Origin: Sarcomyxa edulis
Lineage: Eukaryota; Basidiomycota; Agaricomycetes; Agaricales; Mycenaceae
DNA: 64,000 bases
Assembly: GCA_009761415.1 (NCBI GenBank)
Contig: QUOL01000019.1
Location: 62,001 to 126,000 of the forward strand
Reading direction: 5' to 3'
A program made the translations under genes and the position numbers. The notes beneath the pieces are model-generated. The model was not told the DNA's origin and did no database searches. It saw only the letters and a list, made by a program, of their open reading frames with translations. This document shows, piece by piece, positions 44,801 through 53,706 of this stretch; position 1 is the first letter of the stretch; the number at the start of each line of letters is the position of its first letter.

Positions 44801-47299
44801 TAAATTGTCCTGGGATATTATCAGGTCAGCATAGTCAATATGATTCAATTTCAACCATCTCAAAGCAACAGCAACTTTGTTACGACGTACCAGCATAGGT
44901 GTTCGCTTGAAGTCATCTTCTGTGGGTTGGGCAGATCCTGTGTATATAAATGCCAACACTTCATCGAGTTCCTCATGACTAGGCGGTAATATTTTATAGA
45001 CTTTCAAGGTGGGATTTGAGAACATGATACAATTAGCAGACATTTTTGCCCTCCCAGACGACACTCTCATCAAACACTTGTTATGACGTACTCGTGCAAT
45101 AAGTATTCTCTCAGCAAAAGTTAAATCTTGCAATTCTAATGGGATTTTGCCGATCCATAATCCATTTGCCAAAGCATGAACTGGCACGTTCCCATCACGA
45201 ATACATCCTTCACATGTAACACATATCCGATCACAAGTTTCATCTAATATAGGACCATTCATCTCCTCAACAGGGTCTGTCACAACCTTACGCTCCAGTC
45301 TAGTTACACCAGCCACTGCCAATATGCTCAAATCACAATTTAATTCTGTCAGAAGAGTCAACTGAGTCACAGGCGTCAATTGACCACATACTGCACATCC
45401 TGCTTCCATGAAGGTATCAGGGGATGTATCAGCACAAAATCTAGATATGATTGTTTCCATTAACTTGTCAGAGAGAGGGGGCGGAGGAAATTTAGCAGCT
45501 CTGGTTCGTCTGATAGCTAGTTTTTTTCTCATTTTACTCTCTTCTTGCTTGGCTTTCTTATTCCTCTGATACGCAGCACTGTATAACTGATTCTTCTTTT
45601 TGGAATTCCGTTTCTTATCATATTTTTGATTGCTTTCTTTTCTAGTAACAGTACTAACTGGTTGGAATATAGATACAAATGAATTGCAGTTGTCACAGTG
45701 GTGGTTATTTATTCTTTCTCGTAAAATTGCTAGGGTAGATGTGGATAATACAGAGATTCCGTGGCTTTTGCATAATGCAAACATATCTTTCTTTGCTAGA
45801 GATTGGGATAAGACAGATATAGCAATATCAGTAACAGTATGTGATGGATGCAGTATATTATGCTGAACAGCTTGATCTATTGTCATATATTCAACAAACT
45901 TGAACTTATCGGTATTTTCTGTGACTTTGACCTTGATGTTATCTACTGCATGAGGCAGTATACTATCTGCACTCCATAATTTCAGTCCTCGGGCAGATGC
46001 TCCTCCTTTCACATGTGCATAGCCAGGAGATCCATAAACACTAGTAGTGTCTGTTCTTTCAACTCCATTGGACGAAAGAAGCAGTTCAATCAGAGATATA
46101 ACAGCCATTACTTTGAACACGGTACTCAAAAACCTCCGCCGGAAAGTATAAGAATATGCTATTGTCACATTGATACGTACTTTAGAAATCATAACTAGGA
46201 AGTCATGTCTACTGCAAGTATCTCTGAGGTACCAAAGTTTCAACAATCGGCATATTGTAACCATAGCGGTTACAGTTCTCAGATAATTATAAGATAATTG
46301 TCCCAATAGACAGAAAAAAATCTCAAAACCTTGTTGACAGATTGAATAGGTTATATGGCTAGAAATGGTCATTATTGAGTATACATAGTCATGCATTATC
46401 ATATATAGAACTTGACTGTATATATTCCATTCAGACAACAATTGAGGGCTAGTAGAAGCAGGCATGTTATCAACATTGACCAAAGTAGCCAGAGACGATG
46501 GCCAAATATTGACAATAAACGGGCACGTTACACCTGACCCTGACGTGACAAGAGCATTGAAATTGAGGTCTAGTGGCGAGAACTCCCAATGGGCAAGTTT
46601 TTTGCCAGAATGAAGGTTTAAAGACAAGGTTTCCTGTCTAGCAAGTTCTTTGCCAAAATAGAGGTTCATAGACGAAGGTTTTCGTTCGACAAGTTCTTTG
46701 CCAAAAATGAGATTTAACGACAAGTGTTTGTGTCGGGCATTGTCTCTGCCAAAGTGAGGATTTAACGACAGATAATTTTGTCGGGCAAGATCTCTGCCAG
46801 AGCGAGGGGTTGACAACAAGGTGTCTGACCAAAAGTTGATTTCGGTTATTTTTTTCATTTCAGATGGTCTTTGAACAACAAATGTGTCTTCCACAAAAGA
46901 GAAATAATATGGGGTAGAATCACATATTGTTATTGGATCCACAGATGGCAATGCTTTACATGGACCACCATATGTGAAAGCCACATTGGTGGAGCCATAT
47001 AAAACATCAGGACAAAGTGTGGATGAAATTGCTCCGACGCACACAACTAGTATGCAAAGGACCATTTGAGTCTTGATACTCACCAACATATCACCTAGAA
47101 ACACGTCGATTAGATAGCAAAGGGCATAGATCAGATTTCTTACAGTCAGCACGAGAGATGGTGGTTCGAAAAGAAGCGACAAATGCCACGTCACAATGTT
47201 AAGTATCAGCCGTGGCCCGAAGCCCCCAGTACACAACCTACAACAAAGCCACAACTTAAAGGCTCTGACAAACACATGTAAATAGACTTCCCACTCCAT
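38828..47299 (-). CDS. Helitron Rep/PIF1-helicase with C-terminal cysteine-peptidase-like domain
   Basis: One uninterrupted frame of 2,823 codons. About aa 1-110 hold hydrophobic segments. About aa 157-246 hold five 16-aa repeats. A Lys-rich stretch near aa 570 (KKRNSKKKNQ) is followed by a Cys-rich region (CAVCGQL, CDRICVTCEGC). The rolling-circle Rep domain has GRLTLHLHLLLW (HUH motif, about aa 1173) and AIVAYISDYVTKQ (candidate catalytic Tyr, about aa 1410). The PIF1-like SF1B helicase has LGGMGGTGKSRV (Walker A, about aa 1950), FLDEVSMVS (Walker B) and GDFAQLPPVGSGG. The C terminus has DSQNWSCAYDSIL (Cys, about aa 2557) and YYGDYHFTSRI with WFHDG (His/Asp, about aa 2770), a USP-like arrangement. 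The true start may be a later Met, because typical homology begins near aa 460. Codon use is visibly more A/T-rich than in neighbouring genes. Confidence 0.88.
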   Translation of the reverse strand: MEWEVYLHVFVRAFKLWLCCRLCTGGFGPRLILNIVTWHLSLLFEPPSLVLTVRNLIYALCYLIDVFLGDMLVSIKTQMVLCILVVCVGAISSTLCPDVLYGSTNVAFTYGGPCKALPSVDPITICDSTPYYFSFVEDTFVVQRPSEMKKITEINFWSDTLLSTPRSGRDLARQNYLSLNPHFGRDNARHKHLSLNLIFGKELVERKPSSMNLYFGKELARQETLSLNLHSGKKLAHWEFSPLDLNFNALVTSGSGVTCPFIVNIWPSSLATLVNVDNMPASTSPQLLSEWNIYSQVLYMIMHDYVYSIMTISSHITYSICQQGFEIFFCLLGQLSYNYLRTVTAMVTICRLLKLWYLRDTCSRHDFLVMISKVRINVTIAYSYTFRRRFLSTVFKVMAVISLIELLLSSNGVERTDTTSVYGSPGYAHVKGGASARGLKLWSADSILPHAVDNIKVKVTENTDKFKFVEYMTIDQAVQHNILHPSHTVTDIAISVLSQSLAKKDMFALCKSHGISVLSTSTLAILRERINNHHCDNCNSFVSIFQPVSTVTRKESNQKYDKKRNSKKKNQLYSAAYQRNKKAKQEESKMRKKLAIRRTRAAKFPPPPLSDKLMETIISRFCADTSPDTFMEAGCAVCGQLTPVTQLTLLTELNCDLSILAVAGVTRLERKVVTDPVEEMNGPILDETCDRICVTCEGCIRDGNVPVHALANGLWIGKIPLELQDLTFAERILIARVRHNKCLMRVSSGRAKMSANCIMFSNPTLKVYKILPPSHEELDEVLAFIYTGSAQPTEDDFKRTPMLVRRNKVAVALRWLKLNHIDYADLIISQDNLDSYPLNGVPVTVDYKIFEDNVASNKLPDAMSSHDNEMEEGTESGPCTFAVHGLTGDEYENLSMSAIKIRALDHLAKDGHTLGIGHAETPQSMYDNPQAYPQMFPWLFPFGHGGIGNSLIQKKMGESAQKKHYLMHHDKRFQMDLYFPMIAFNHEQIKGGVTGSVILAKRQKFAHISNRLLNIAPDVLTDLATRMISGERVKPGNSEEQACFDLLEDLDHVGGHVKGSLTSKKYMRNEIWSLISFLGAPSWFITFSPADNSHPICLYFADSEEVFKPAIRLADERNLLVARNPVAAARFFDFMVKMFIKHILGVDESHPGIYGKTSGYYGTVEQQGRLTLHLHLLLWIKGALSPQEIRKRLMDRDSPFQKELIAYLESVHVGEFLTGKMADIKSKVPYVPPSTKGIHRIIEPTIAPPHLNYQNPTQTLPEAPPPRCQRDACMKCTKCSNVKSWWSRFRETVDDLIFRSNVHTCRDASETADAPNIAELDGGSKKPKKKAAKFEVKGCTKADGSCSARFPREVVEVSSVDPKDGYLHIKKLEPMVNTLTPGVTFLLRCNSDVTSLLSGTAIKAIVAYISDYVTKQSLKTYQIFAAVKHIFEKNSDVMSGTSARKEVARRLMLQIVNSLTSKLEIGSPMASMYLLGNPDHYTGHTFVVFWWKSYVSRVMDAWKPESNKLSDNVDLSEHVLDKVIIKKEGDTYIGSSVVDDYIYRPDRYENMSLYEWIQTSDKKKRSRVEMEEFRTSLNIPDEIISEEDDADQSDSDTEDEYEEYYESTEDAADQYLDLEEDNWYDDQKSSSASPRCKRYAFEVNHPQYFTHSVVCRRNRLDTVPNFVGGSLPRCDQGDREYYCCTMLTLFKPWRNGSTLKGEVQSWDHTFTTYKFTKRQTELIANFNIRYECNDARDDYHAKMKMKNKEGQDSFPGHRDHIFGYSDDALNDMNGTHFGMDEFLADGDRGETSMEELLFPGPKFSRQLRDMKLIEQIAKGAGWLNPSPDGVDMVDTDIYQPEKYLTASKWKSVVQEERQNLLKARLKNLPDILENDTQSLHEVKTTKPDDVRILEADYFNKNFKAQQEETQELIDHTAKEFDLNEEQERAFRIVANHASSPNVKQLKMYLGGMGGTGKSRVILSLIQFFNKRKESHRFLVVAPTGTAAALLNGSTYHSVFGVRTGAGAEGVKNVSSSIAQVRERLQGVEYIFLDEVSMVSCRELYMISVQLALALNVHGIPFGGLNFIFAGDFAQLPPVGSGGSLYSGFVGTQRTSNMSVASQEAVIGKVLWHQVTTVVILRQNMRQKSQTVEDSNLRTALVNMRYAACTPEDIAFLRTLISSNEPGHKHVSQKKFRNISVITGWNVQKDRLNELGVHRFSTDTAQALTDFFSTDALNIKISKIDRGKTSRNKLKAARNINPNLQSALWTSGHASSQHIPGKLSLCIGMPVMIRHNFATELCITKGQEGVVFGWQTAKCPTGELALDTLFIKLLNPPKEINLPGLPTNVVPIPRTSQVITCELPCGSTVTVDRLQVQVLPNFSMTDYAAQGKTRPINVVELNKCRDHCSYYTCLSRSSTAEGTIILQGFDSTKITNGASGYLRQEFREHEILDEITKLRYEGTLPAHVIGELRNPLIRSYQNWKGPQYVPESVHSALKWTSHDPMDLLAVATDSPWEILNRRKTGVIVNQINQNETTHPTSLKRKRATNDSSTQDSREVRQHMEMPEDICPKGLIWDSQNWSCAYDSILTIMCDIWLQNPHKWSRRWATTSASLKLLSKGLKLVAKNTATKEAIRDQLRHQLHDADSNMFPYGTTGTAVGDIAEYINNRESAGITKTHCLSCGYVVPNSSIASIHDVMSLPQVIPGTLSPTVADFMKRKIGRTLDRNCPDCFESSREHKLFKGTELVRIPHTMTFHFISTEAVLTYSFALPTPDGKVNYRLRGVIYYGDYHFTSRIVSEDGTVWFHDGQTTGSQSTREGSLRDTEIDMHSCKGKTIKLAIYARR
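46545..46835. repeat. 48-bp tandem repeat within the Helitron N-terminal frame
   Basis: About five degenerate units of 48 bp, encoding 16-aa units of the type SLNLYFGKELARQETL on the minus strand. Because 48 is a multiple of three, the frame stays open in all units. Confidence 0.85.
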
Positions 47300-47383
47300 A
47301 ATCCCAAGTCCGATTGAAGTCCGAATGCTTCAAAAGTACAAAATGGAAACGGAAGAACAGGCATATATTATAGTTTACATTGA

Positions 47384-49201
47384 TTACAAGAAAGTGGGTA
47401 CCTCGAACAACCCAAGATTGATCGCCCTTTGGATTTTGCACAAGGTATTCTCACCTAGAAACCCATCAAATACCATGTCTTCTTTTTCCACGTCCGTGAG
47501 ATGATACCCAAGGAAGGTCTGCATACCTGAAAACCCAGCCTGACATGCACCAACAGTCGACTTCCCAGTGACACCTGCATTATTAACTGGCCGACAAGGA
47601 ATCAACCCGAGTGATTGTAACCCTGCCGCTGCACCTCGATTGATATTGCAGATGATCTTGCCCATGTCTTCCGTAGATGGTGCATCGACCACACCTGCAT
47701 ACGAGAAATCGACAGCCATAAGATACGCAATGAACGGACCTATCTCCATGAAGCGCTTAGTAGGATTCGATTGCAGGAGGAATCTGACACAATCGTCAAA
47801 GGGAATGGTGTGATTGCCAACAAGCTCTGACCATGTTTCCCCTTCTGATGTGGCGGTCCAGTATCTATCCGCAAGATCGAGTGATCGTCCTCCGATTGGA
47901 GTTCCGTAGGCACGTGAATTGCAGAAGAAGTTAGGTAGATGGTTGGCGAAGGAAGAGATGTAGTCATTCCATTCGTCGATGTCTCTGAACAGAGTTTGTT
48001 TCGTTCGAGAAAATTCGGTGTTGAACGTTATTCCACGCATGAGCAAGGCACTGAATATTCCACTCCTGGTACGAACGACGCCTGATGAGAAAGGGCCAAG
48101 TTCTTCCAAAAAATGGATTCTTGTAGGTGCCCGTTCACGAAAGGGAAGTAGACGGTCACGATCAGTGTGGACAGCATGTTGGAGAGGAGTCATAGTGGAT
48201 GATTCAAGGAGAGGGCGACCGGGTAAAAGAGGTAGAAGTTGGCGAAGGTACAGTAGAATGCGTGCAAAACTTCCCGTCGGATCAATTGGGTCCGTATAAG
48301 TTATGCGCTTAGTGATTGGATTGATGTGTTGTGCGATGCTGGAACGCCGGTACATGTATAGGTGAACATGTCTAACCATCAGATTGAAAGACAGATGGTG
48401 AGGAGAATGTTGGGATCGTATAGGATGAGATTTGAGAGCGTCGAGGAAAGAATGGAATACAGAGACATCCAGCGATGACGAAGGAGGTGGTGCAGAACGC
48501 ATGAGGACTTGTCGGGATATGTTGTTGTAGGCCGACCATATGGAGTCGAGGAACAGGATATCGTGCCCACATAAATGCAGCAACATTATCAAGAACATAC
48601 CTTGCGAACGACTGTTTTTACCTCTGGGAAAGCCTAACCAGGTCTGGACAATTTCCAGGGTGGTCCTTGTAACCAAGAGGGCTTGTCCGTGCGAATCCAA
48701 ATAATCGTGTCGAGTGAGAGAATAGTGAAACACATTGCCTGGAAGTTGGTCGGAAAATCGCGACGGGAATATGTCTCGAGATTCCGTTCTAGTCTGAACC
48801 AATAGTTGGACATACTCAGCAAGATGAGTCACCCATGTATCAGGTACAGGACGTCCCATCAGAAAGTCTGCAACAACCTTCACGCAATGGTCTTCGAGCC
48901 AAGTCCATGCAGAGAACGTGGCAAACATGATGTCCCGATGAACGATACGAGCGGTGAGTTCTTTGTTGACTGCACGAGATTGTTTTGCCGCGAGTACGGG
49001 CCATAATGAAGAGATGAGGACCGGCATTGCCATAGACGATGGGTCACTGGAGAGAGTTCCGTAAAATTGGTTTATAATGTTGGTGGATGCTGAATCAGGC
49101 TCGCGAGCTAAGTTGGATTTCAAACTTGAGATGCAGGCCCTTTCGACACTGTAGCGCTCAAAGTCGATGTTTTTCAACGTCAATTTTTTGAACAGAGGCA
49201 T
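47384..49201 (-). CDS. Unknown 605-aa protein between TET/JBP gene and Helitron
   Basis: An intronless frame. I prefer the start at 49201 (MPLFKKLTLKNIDFERY). An upstream in-frame Met at 49282 would overlap the TET/JBP stop. No recognised domain. Features include WPVLAAKQSRAVNKELTAR, a helical, aromatic-rich middle (FHYSLTRHDYLDSHGQALLV), LLYLRQLLPLLPGRPLLES and a C-terminal GFLGENTLCKIQRAIN. It has no signal peptide and no clear membrane segment. Its start lies 52 bp after the TET/JBP stop, and its stop lies 84 bp before the Helitron frame, all on one strand. Lack of introns sets it apart from the intron-rich genes around it. No function can be assigned. Confidence 0.7.
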   Translation of the reverse strand: MPLFKKLTLKNIDFERYSVERACISSLKSNLAREPDSASTNIINQFYGTLSSDPSSMAMPVLISSLWPVLAAKQSRAVNKELTARIVHRDIMFATFSAWTWLEDHCVKVVADFLMGRPVPDTWVTHLAEYVQLLVQTRTESRDIFPSRFSDQLPGNVFHYSLTRHDYLDSHGQALLVTRTTLEIVQTWLGFPRGKNSRSQGMFLIMLLHLCGHDILFLDSIWSAYNNISRQVLMRSAPPPSSSLDVSVFHSFLDALKSHPIRSQHSPHHLSFNLMVRHVHLYMYRRSSIAQHINPITKRITYTDPIDPTGSFARILLYLRQLLPLLPGRPLLESSTMTPLQHAVHTDRDRLLPFRERAPTRIHFLEELGPFSSGVVRTRSGIFSALLMRGITFNTEFSRTKQTLFRDIDEWNDYISSFANHLPNFFCNSRAYGTPIGGRSLDLADRYWTATSEGETWSELVGNHTIPFDDCVRFLLQSNPTKRFMEIGPFIAYLMAVDFSYAGVVDAPSTEDMGKIICNINRGAAAGLQSLGLIPCRPVNNAGVTGKSTVGACQAGFSGMQTFLGYHLTDVEKEDMVFDGFLGENTLCKIQRAINLGLFEVPTFL

Positions 49202-49253
49202 GGCTATATAGATAAACATTGAGATACTGCAATGATTGTAGATTGTGACAGCA

Positions 49254-51869
49254 CTACATACAAAACATGGGGTTGTCTTCATCTAGAACGGAGACCTCAT
49301 TATCAGAGCGTTGAGTACGACGCGCATTGTCTGAAGTCGTTTTGGGATCATCAGCAAACTGATGATAGCCATAGATCAAACCACACGTACTATTAATACT
49401 GCCAGAACGTTCAGAACCCTCTTCAAGGTTGCTGGAAGGGCCAGCATGTGGCGACATTTGACGGCGTTGCTCCCCTTCAGGATCACTAGAAGACGCACCA
49501 TTTGCTGCCGAGGTTGTGTTAGTGACAACTACAAAGATAGAAATAACCAGAACATACGCGATTGACGGCTGTTGCTGCAACTATCGCGTACAGGTGTGTT
49601 AAAGGCCTCTTCATCAGAAGAGTGTACAGTGGCATGGTTCGAACGTTTGCGGCGCTTAGAACCTTTTGAAGGCAACGGGTCGGAACCAGTGGTATCTGCA
49701 AAGGATAAGACAATCGAAACAGAACAGAGTTAGAAAACACACCTTTTCGTTTTTTGCTAGTAGAGGTAGACTCTGCCGTAACAGTCAGATAATCAGAATC
49801 GAATCACGGTCAGACAAGCCGATATATACGCACTACGAGCTCGAGACCTTGACGGTCGAAGACCTCGGAACGTATCAACTTCTTGATCAGCCCTCATCTT
49901 GGTTGCTACCTGACGTTGGGACTTGTCCGTGATGAACCCGTCGTCATCATCGTATTCATAATAGACAGGTTTCACCGATTTCGGAGAAAAGACATAGGGC
50001 ATTGTCTCTCCTTTGGCAACAGCTCTTGGAATGGTCTCTGCAATTTTCTGATGGAATTTCGCCCACTTTTGAACCTGAGCTTCACGGACGCATCTTGAGG
50101 CTGGAGGAGTGGTACGCCACCAGGAAGGAGAGGTGAATATGGTGCGCGCACCCAGCCAGGAGCCAAGTCCCAAACTCCAGTAGTCTGGCGAACGCCGTCG
50201 GTTTCGAGAGTGATGCTGTCAAGGAGTTGCTGACTGTCAACTTGCATACGATAGTTTTCAGGCAGTTGGCGGACGGCATATAGAACGACTTCCAATAAAG
50301 ATCGTGCAACGAATCTGACATGAGGTAGAGGCTCCGCTAAAACCCCTCCATCTTCAGCGTAAGTGGAACTGTTGCACCATCCGTTATCTTCTCTTCGTTG
50401 AGGCCTGTTGCAAGGTTAATTCGTACATAAAGTGTCAGAGAAGATAGAAAACTTACCTTATATTGATAATTTCTTGAGAGGCCTTCAACATGCGGCCACG
50501 AGGCAATGCACAGATCGGAAGACGTGCAGTGCCGGTCAACATGGTGTATGCGACGTAGAAGATAAGTGCTACCCGAGTAGCGTCAGGTCTGACTTGTTGA
50601 CCAAAAGGTGCAGTGGGGGAAGAACCACCGTGTCGCAGTAATCCAGAAAAACATATACAGCGATTATTGGAGGTGGTGACGTAGACACCGTAGCTCAGAA
50701 TGTGGAATCGGCCAGGGTGGTAATCGGCGGGTAAGTCCGAGTTGACTACCATGTGAGTATAATGACCTGGGCTGTCAATGTCGTCGGAGTGAGCTGCTCC
50801 AAAGAATTTCATTTCGGTCATTGCAGCTATAACAATAGTAATGTATTAGCTGATAAACTACAGTCAACGAAAGGTTCACTCACTTGCACCATATTTCTGA
50901 GCTGATTGTATGTTGACTTGAATTGCTGAGTAGGTGTCGTTACCGTCGACGCCAAGGCCGGGAACATTTAACATGCTAGCGTGGGCCTTCAAATTGTCTC
51001 GTATATCTGGCGTTGCGTGATCCATTGAAATCTTGGCCAATACGGATCCAGCCTGAGTCCAAGTTGTGTTTTAGGGGAAGAAACAAATGTATGACATTAA
51101 ACTCACCGAGATTATACTCCTGCGCATCACGGATGACTCTGATTCTCCACCCTGAAGTTTACTTCCAGCGCATGGAGACATGTAGGTCGGGTTGAATTGA
51201 TAAGATGGTCCGAGGGTGTAGCAACGTCCACCGTCTGATTTGACAGGTTTGAGTGGAGTTTTGCCGTGATGACCAGTACGCTCCAATGCTGTGCCTCCCA
51301 CAACATTGCGAGATCCGTCGACATGGGGCTTGCGTGGAGATCTGAGATTTTTAGGCCCAAGAATTAAATCTCGAGCGTTGTTGAAGTTGAGAATAGCCTC
51401 GGCTGGAAAATCATCGCTGGAGCAGAAAAATCAAATGACCGAACACAGGTATATATGGAAAAAGAACATACGGTCCAGTAACCCATATGACCATGATATC
51501 GTCGATAGAATCACCCGCACCTTCCTTGTCCCGACTAAACACCACATCTCCCGGAAATAATTCCAGCAAGCCTGGACATGAGTTAGTCGAGTAAAAACGT
51601 GTATACATTAAGGGACAAAGCACACCTAGAGAGGCCATTTGAGCGTCATCTCCAGCTGGAACTTCCAACTTAGAGTCGTACTCGAAAGCCTTGGTCATGG
51701 CTTTCCTTGACCTGTCCTGAAGCCTAACGAAGACGCGTTTTCCATAAGGACTGAGTGGATGAACACCTTGGAAGGTATAGAGCGTCGGCAAAAGAGGATC
51801 ACGGAGACTGTTGGTGTCAGCTCCTAAGATGGGACCAAGTGAGCGCATGGCGTTGATGGTGGAAGACAT
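49254..51869 (-). CDS. TET/JBP-family 2-oxoglutarate/Fe(II) DNA dioxygenase
   Basis: Members of this family oxidise 5-methylcytosine or thymine in DNA. Fungal expansions of the family have been described and linked to KDZ transposons. ATG 51869 gives MSSTINAMRSLGPILGADTN. The exon at 50821-50453 holds the active site: HSD (His 50791, the HxD iron ligands) in FFGAAHSDDIDS, then VVNSDLPADYHPGRFHILSY, the distal His (about 50632) in FSGLLRHGGSSPTAP and the 2-oxoglutarate Arg (about 50575) in DATRVALIFYV. These match the family pattern HxD...GrF...FsGl..HGG.aP...R. Upstream exons give FPGDVVFSRDKEGAGDS and RSIISAGSVLAKI. Downstream is a low-complexity acidic/basic tail ending DEDNPMFCM at 49254. 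At least six introns. The active site looks complete. Confidence 0.8.
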
Positions 51870-52050
51870 TTTGATTGGTAAAGTATGCAAAAAACTGTGA
51901 AACAATGTCAGAAAACGGAGGAGTTGAGTGGAGGTATACTCACGTATGATCAGAGTAGGGCCGATAGAGTAGTAATTGAACAAATAACCCCCCTCTGAAG
52001 CCGGGAGTTATATAGCCCTGGATAGGAGATTCGAGCGACAGGAGAAGTGC

Positions 52051-52137
52051 TGATAGGAGAATCGTCAGGAGAATCGTCAGGAGAATCGTCAGGAGACTCG
52101 TTAGGAGATTTGTTAGGAGAATCGTTAGGAGCATCGA
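52051..52137. repeat. 12-bp tandem repeat (AGGAGAATCGTC)
   Basis: About seven units of AGGAGAATCGTC/AGGAGAATCGTT with few changes, beginning about 180 bp upstream of the TET/JBP start codon. Confidence 0.9.
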
Positions 52138-52582
52138 GTGATGGCTTTTTGCTCAGGTCCCAACTTATTTTGTATCGATCGATGCTACAAGAAGTAGGCT
52201 CACGGTCAGTGAGGAAACAAAGACACGGTCATGAATCCATACCAGTGGGGATGGTCTGGGGGTTTTGAGCAGGTAGGAAGATCTTCCATATAGGAGACAG
52301 GGGCTGTTCCGATCAAGATCGAGGCGGAATGATGTCAGTACAACGATCGGGGTGTGGATTGAGCTACTGACATCATCGGCTCCTTAGGGGACGGAAGACT
52401 GCAAGTCGGTATTCTTGAATCAGTGTGTCTGACGTCTTGATCTCCTGGGTCCAGCGATGTTCATGGCTTTCTACTATCGAAAGACGAACATGCAAGATAA
52501 GCCCAAGACGTCAAGACTCCAGCGTGAAAACGTTGATCTAGGGTTTGACGGGTATAATGAAAATCAGCCTGACAAACGAGAA

Positions 52583-52900
52583 TCATAAGTGGCGCACCTA
52601 AACCCGGTCCATATGGGCTTGTTGCACCCACAACCTCACGCTCCCTCCCAATCCTCCCTGTTTCCCCTCCCAATCCTCCCTGTTTCCCCTCCCAATCCTC
52701 CCCGTTTCCTCTCCCAATCCCAGCGTAGTGAGACTCATAAGTGGCGCACCTCGGTCCATATGGGCTTGCCGCACCCACAACCTCACGCTCGCAACCTATC
52801 CTCCCCGTTTTCCCTCCCAATTCTCCCCGTTTCCCCTCCCAATTCTCCCCGTTTCCCCTCCCAATTCTCCCCGTTTCCCCTCCCAATCCCAGTGTAGTGA
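52583..52900. repeat. Tandem duplication carrying CCTCCCAATCCTCCC minisatellites
   Basis: Two units of about 150-160 bp each start CATAAGTGGCGCACCT, continue with CCATATGGGCTTG and GCACCCACAACCTCACGCTC, and then carry three or four copies of a 20-bp C-rich repeat (CCTCCCAATTCTCCCCGTTT). Each ends AATCCCAGYGTAGTGA. The repeat is strongly strand-asymmetric (C on +, G on -). Confidence 0.85.
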
Positions 52901-53130
52901 AACGATAGCGGCGATCTGAGAGCGGCAAAACAATATTCAGTAACGGACTTGATACAGCTGCATACGCCCACACTTTAACATGTCAGCCCTTGAGGCTTTT
53001 TTGTTCGTTTTACTACTCTCTTATTGTACTTATGATGCATTCTGGCACGGTGTATTGTCTACCACTAATGCTACTCTACTATAATAGACTGAAAAGAGTC
53101 AAAAAATGTACCTTACACTGTAGGGTGGAG

Positions 53131-53340
53131 TGAGATGATTGTGGTTCGAAAGAAGATCTGTGAAGCCACGTCGGGACTTGAAGTATCGACGCGCGTCGGA
53201 AGGTCTTGGTAAACAAGGATACACAGAGCCCGGGCCATGGACCTGTGTACACCTGTGTACCAAGACCTTCCGACGCGCGTCGGTACTTCAAGTCCCAACG
53301 CGACTTTCCAAATCTTCTTTCTGAACCATCACCTCCGATC
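53131..53340. repeat. 210-bp long inverted repeat (fold-back element)
   Basis: The left arm (53131-53228) and right arm (about 53235-53340) are reverse complements with scattered changes. A nearly perfect 39-bp core (GGGACTTGAAGTA, CGACGCGCGTCGG, AAGGTCTTGGTA) lies at about 53172-53211 and 53257-53296. The centre is GGGCCATGG. It sits about 370 bp upstream of the Spt5-like start codon. Confidence 0.85.
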
Positions 53341-53706
53341 TGCATCAAGTCGATATACGACAATATTGCCGTACCTTCCACGGTAAGTTCCGTCTATCAG
53401 ATAAATACAACCATAGGTAGAGTACTAAAGGAACATTGAACGATAAATAACAACTCCCAAAATCAGAACAAAGGCGGTGAATAGGCCTGAAGGGCCTAGA
53501 TTAGCGCGTCGAAAATGAAATGACAGGAATGTGTATAGCTAATAGTCACCATACACACAGGTATTTTGCTATCGACGGATCTGTACAGTCCCGAGGCAAA
53601 GACAGGCGAGATAAGTGGTGATAACAAGATCAGAAAATTGGTGAGTATTGGGATTCTACAACGGCGTGTATGTATCAAATCACACTAACGCTCGAGGCAG
53701 CATACA

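Larger units (their letters stand above)
51870..53706. promoter_or_regulatory. Divergent intergenic region TET/JBP / Spt5-like, repeat-rich
   Basis: This 1.8-kb gap separates two divergent genes, so it should hold both promoters. It contains a 12-bp minisatellite, a CCTCCCAATC minisatellite inside a tandem duplication, and a 210-bp long inverted repeat. No gene is supportable; the glycine/arginine-rich frames at 52461-52973 are repeat artefacts. Confidence 0.65.

Noticed and set aside
4941..51869. A single KDZ element joining the Plavaka transposase and the TET/JBP gene
   Set aside because: They are over 40 kb apart with ordinary host genes between; the known KDZ-TET/JBP link cannot be claimed for this pair.
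52461..52973. Glycine/arginine repeat protein on the minus strand
   Set aside because: The frame is produced by the CCTCCCAATC minisatellite and has no credible flanks or splice signals.
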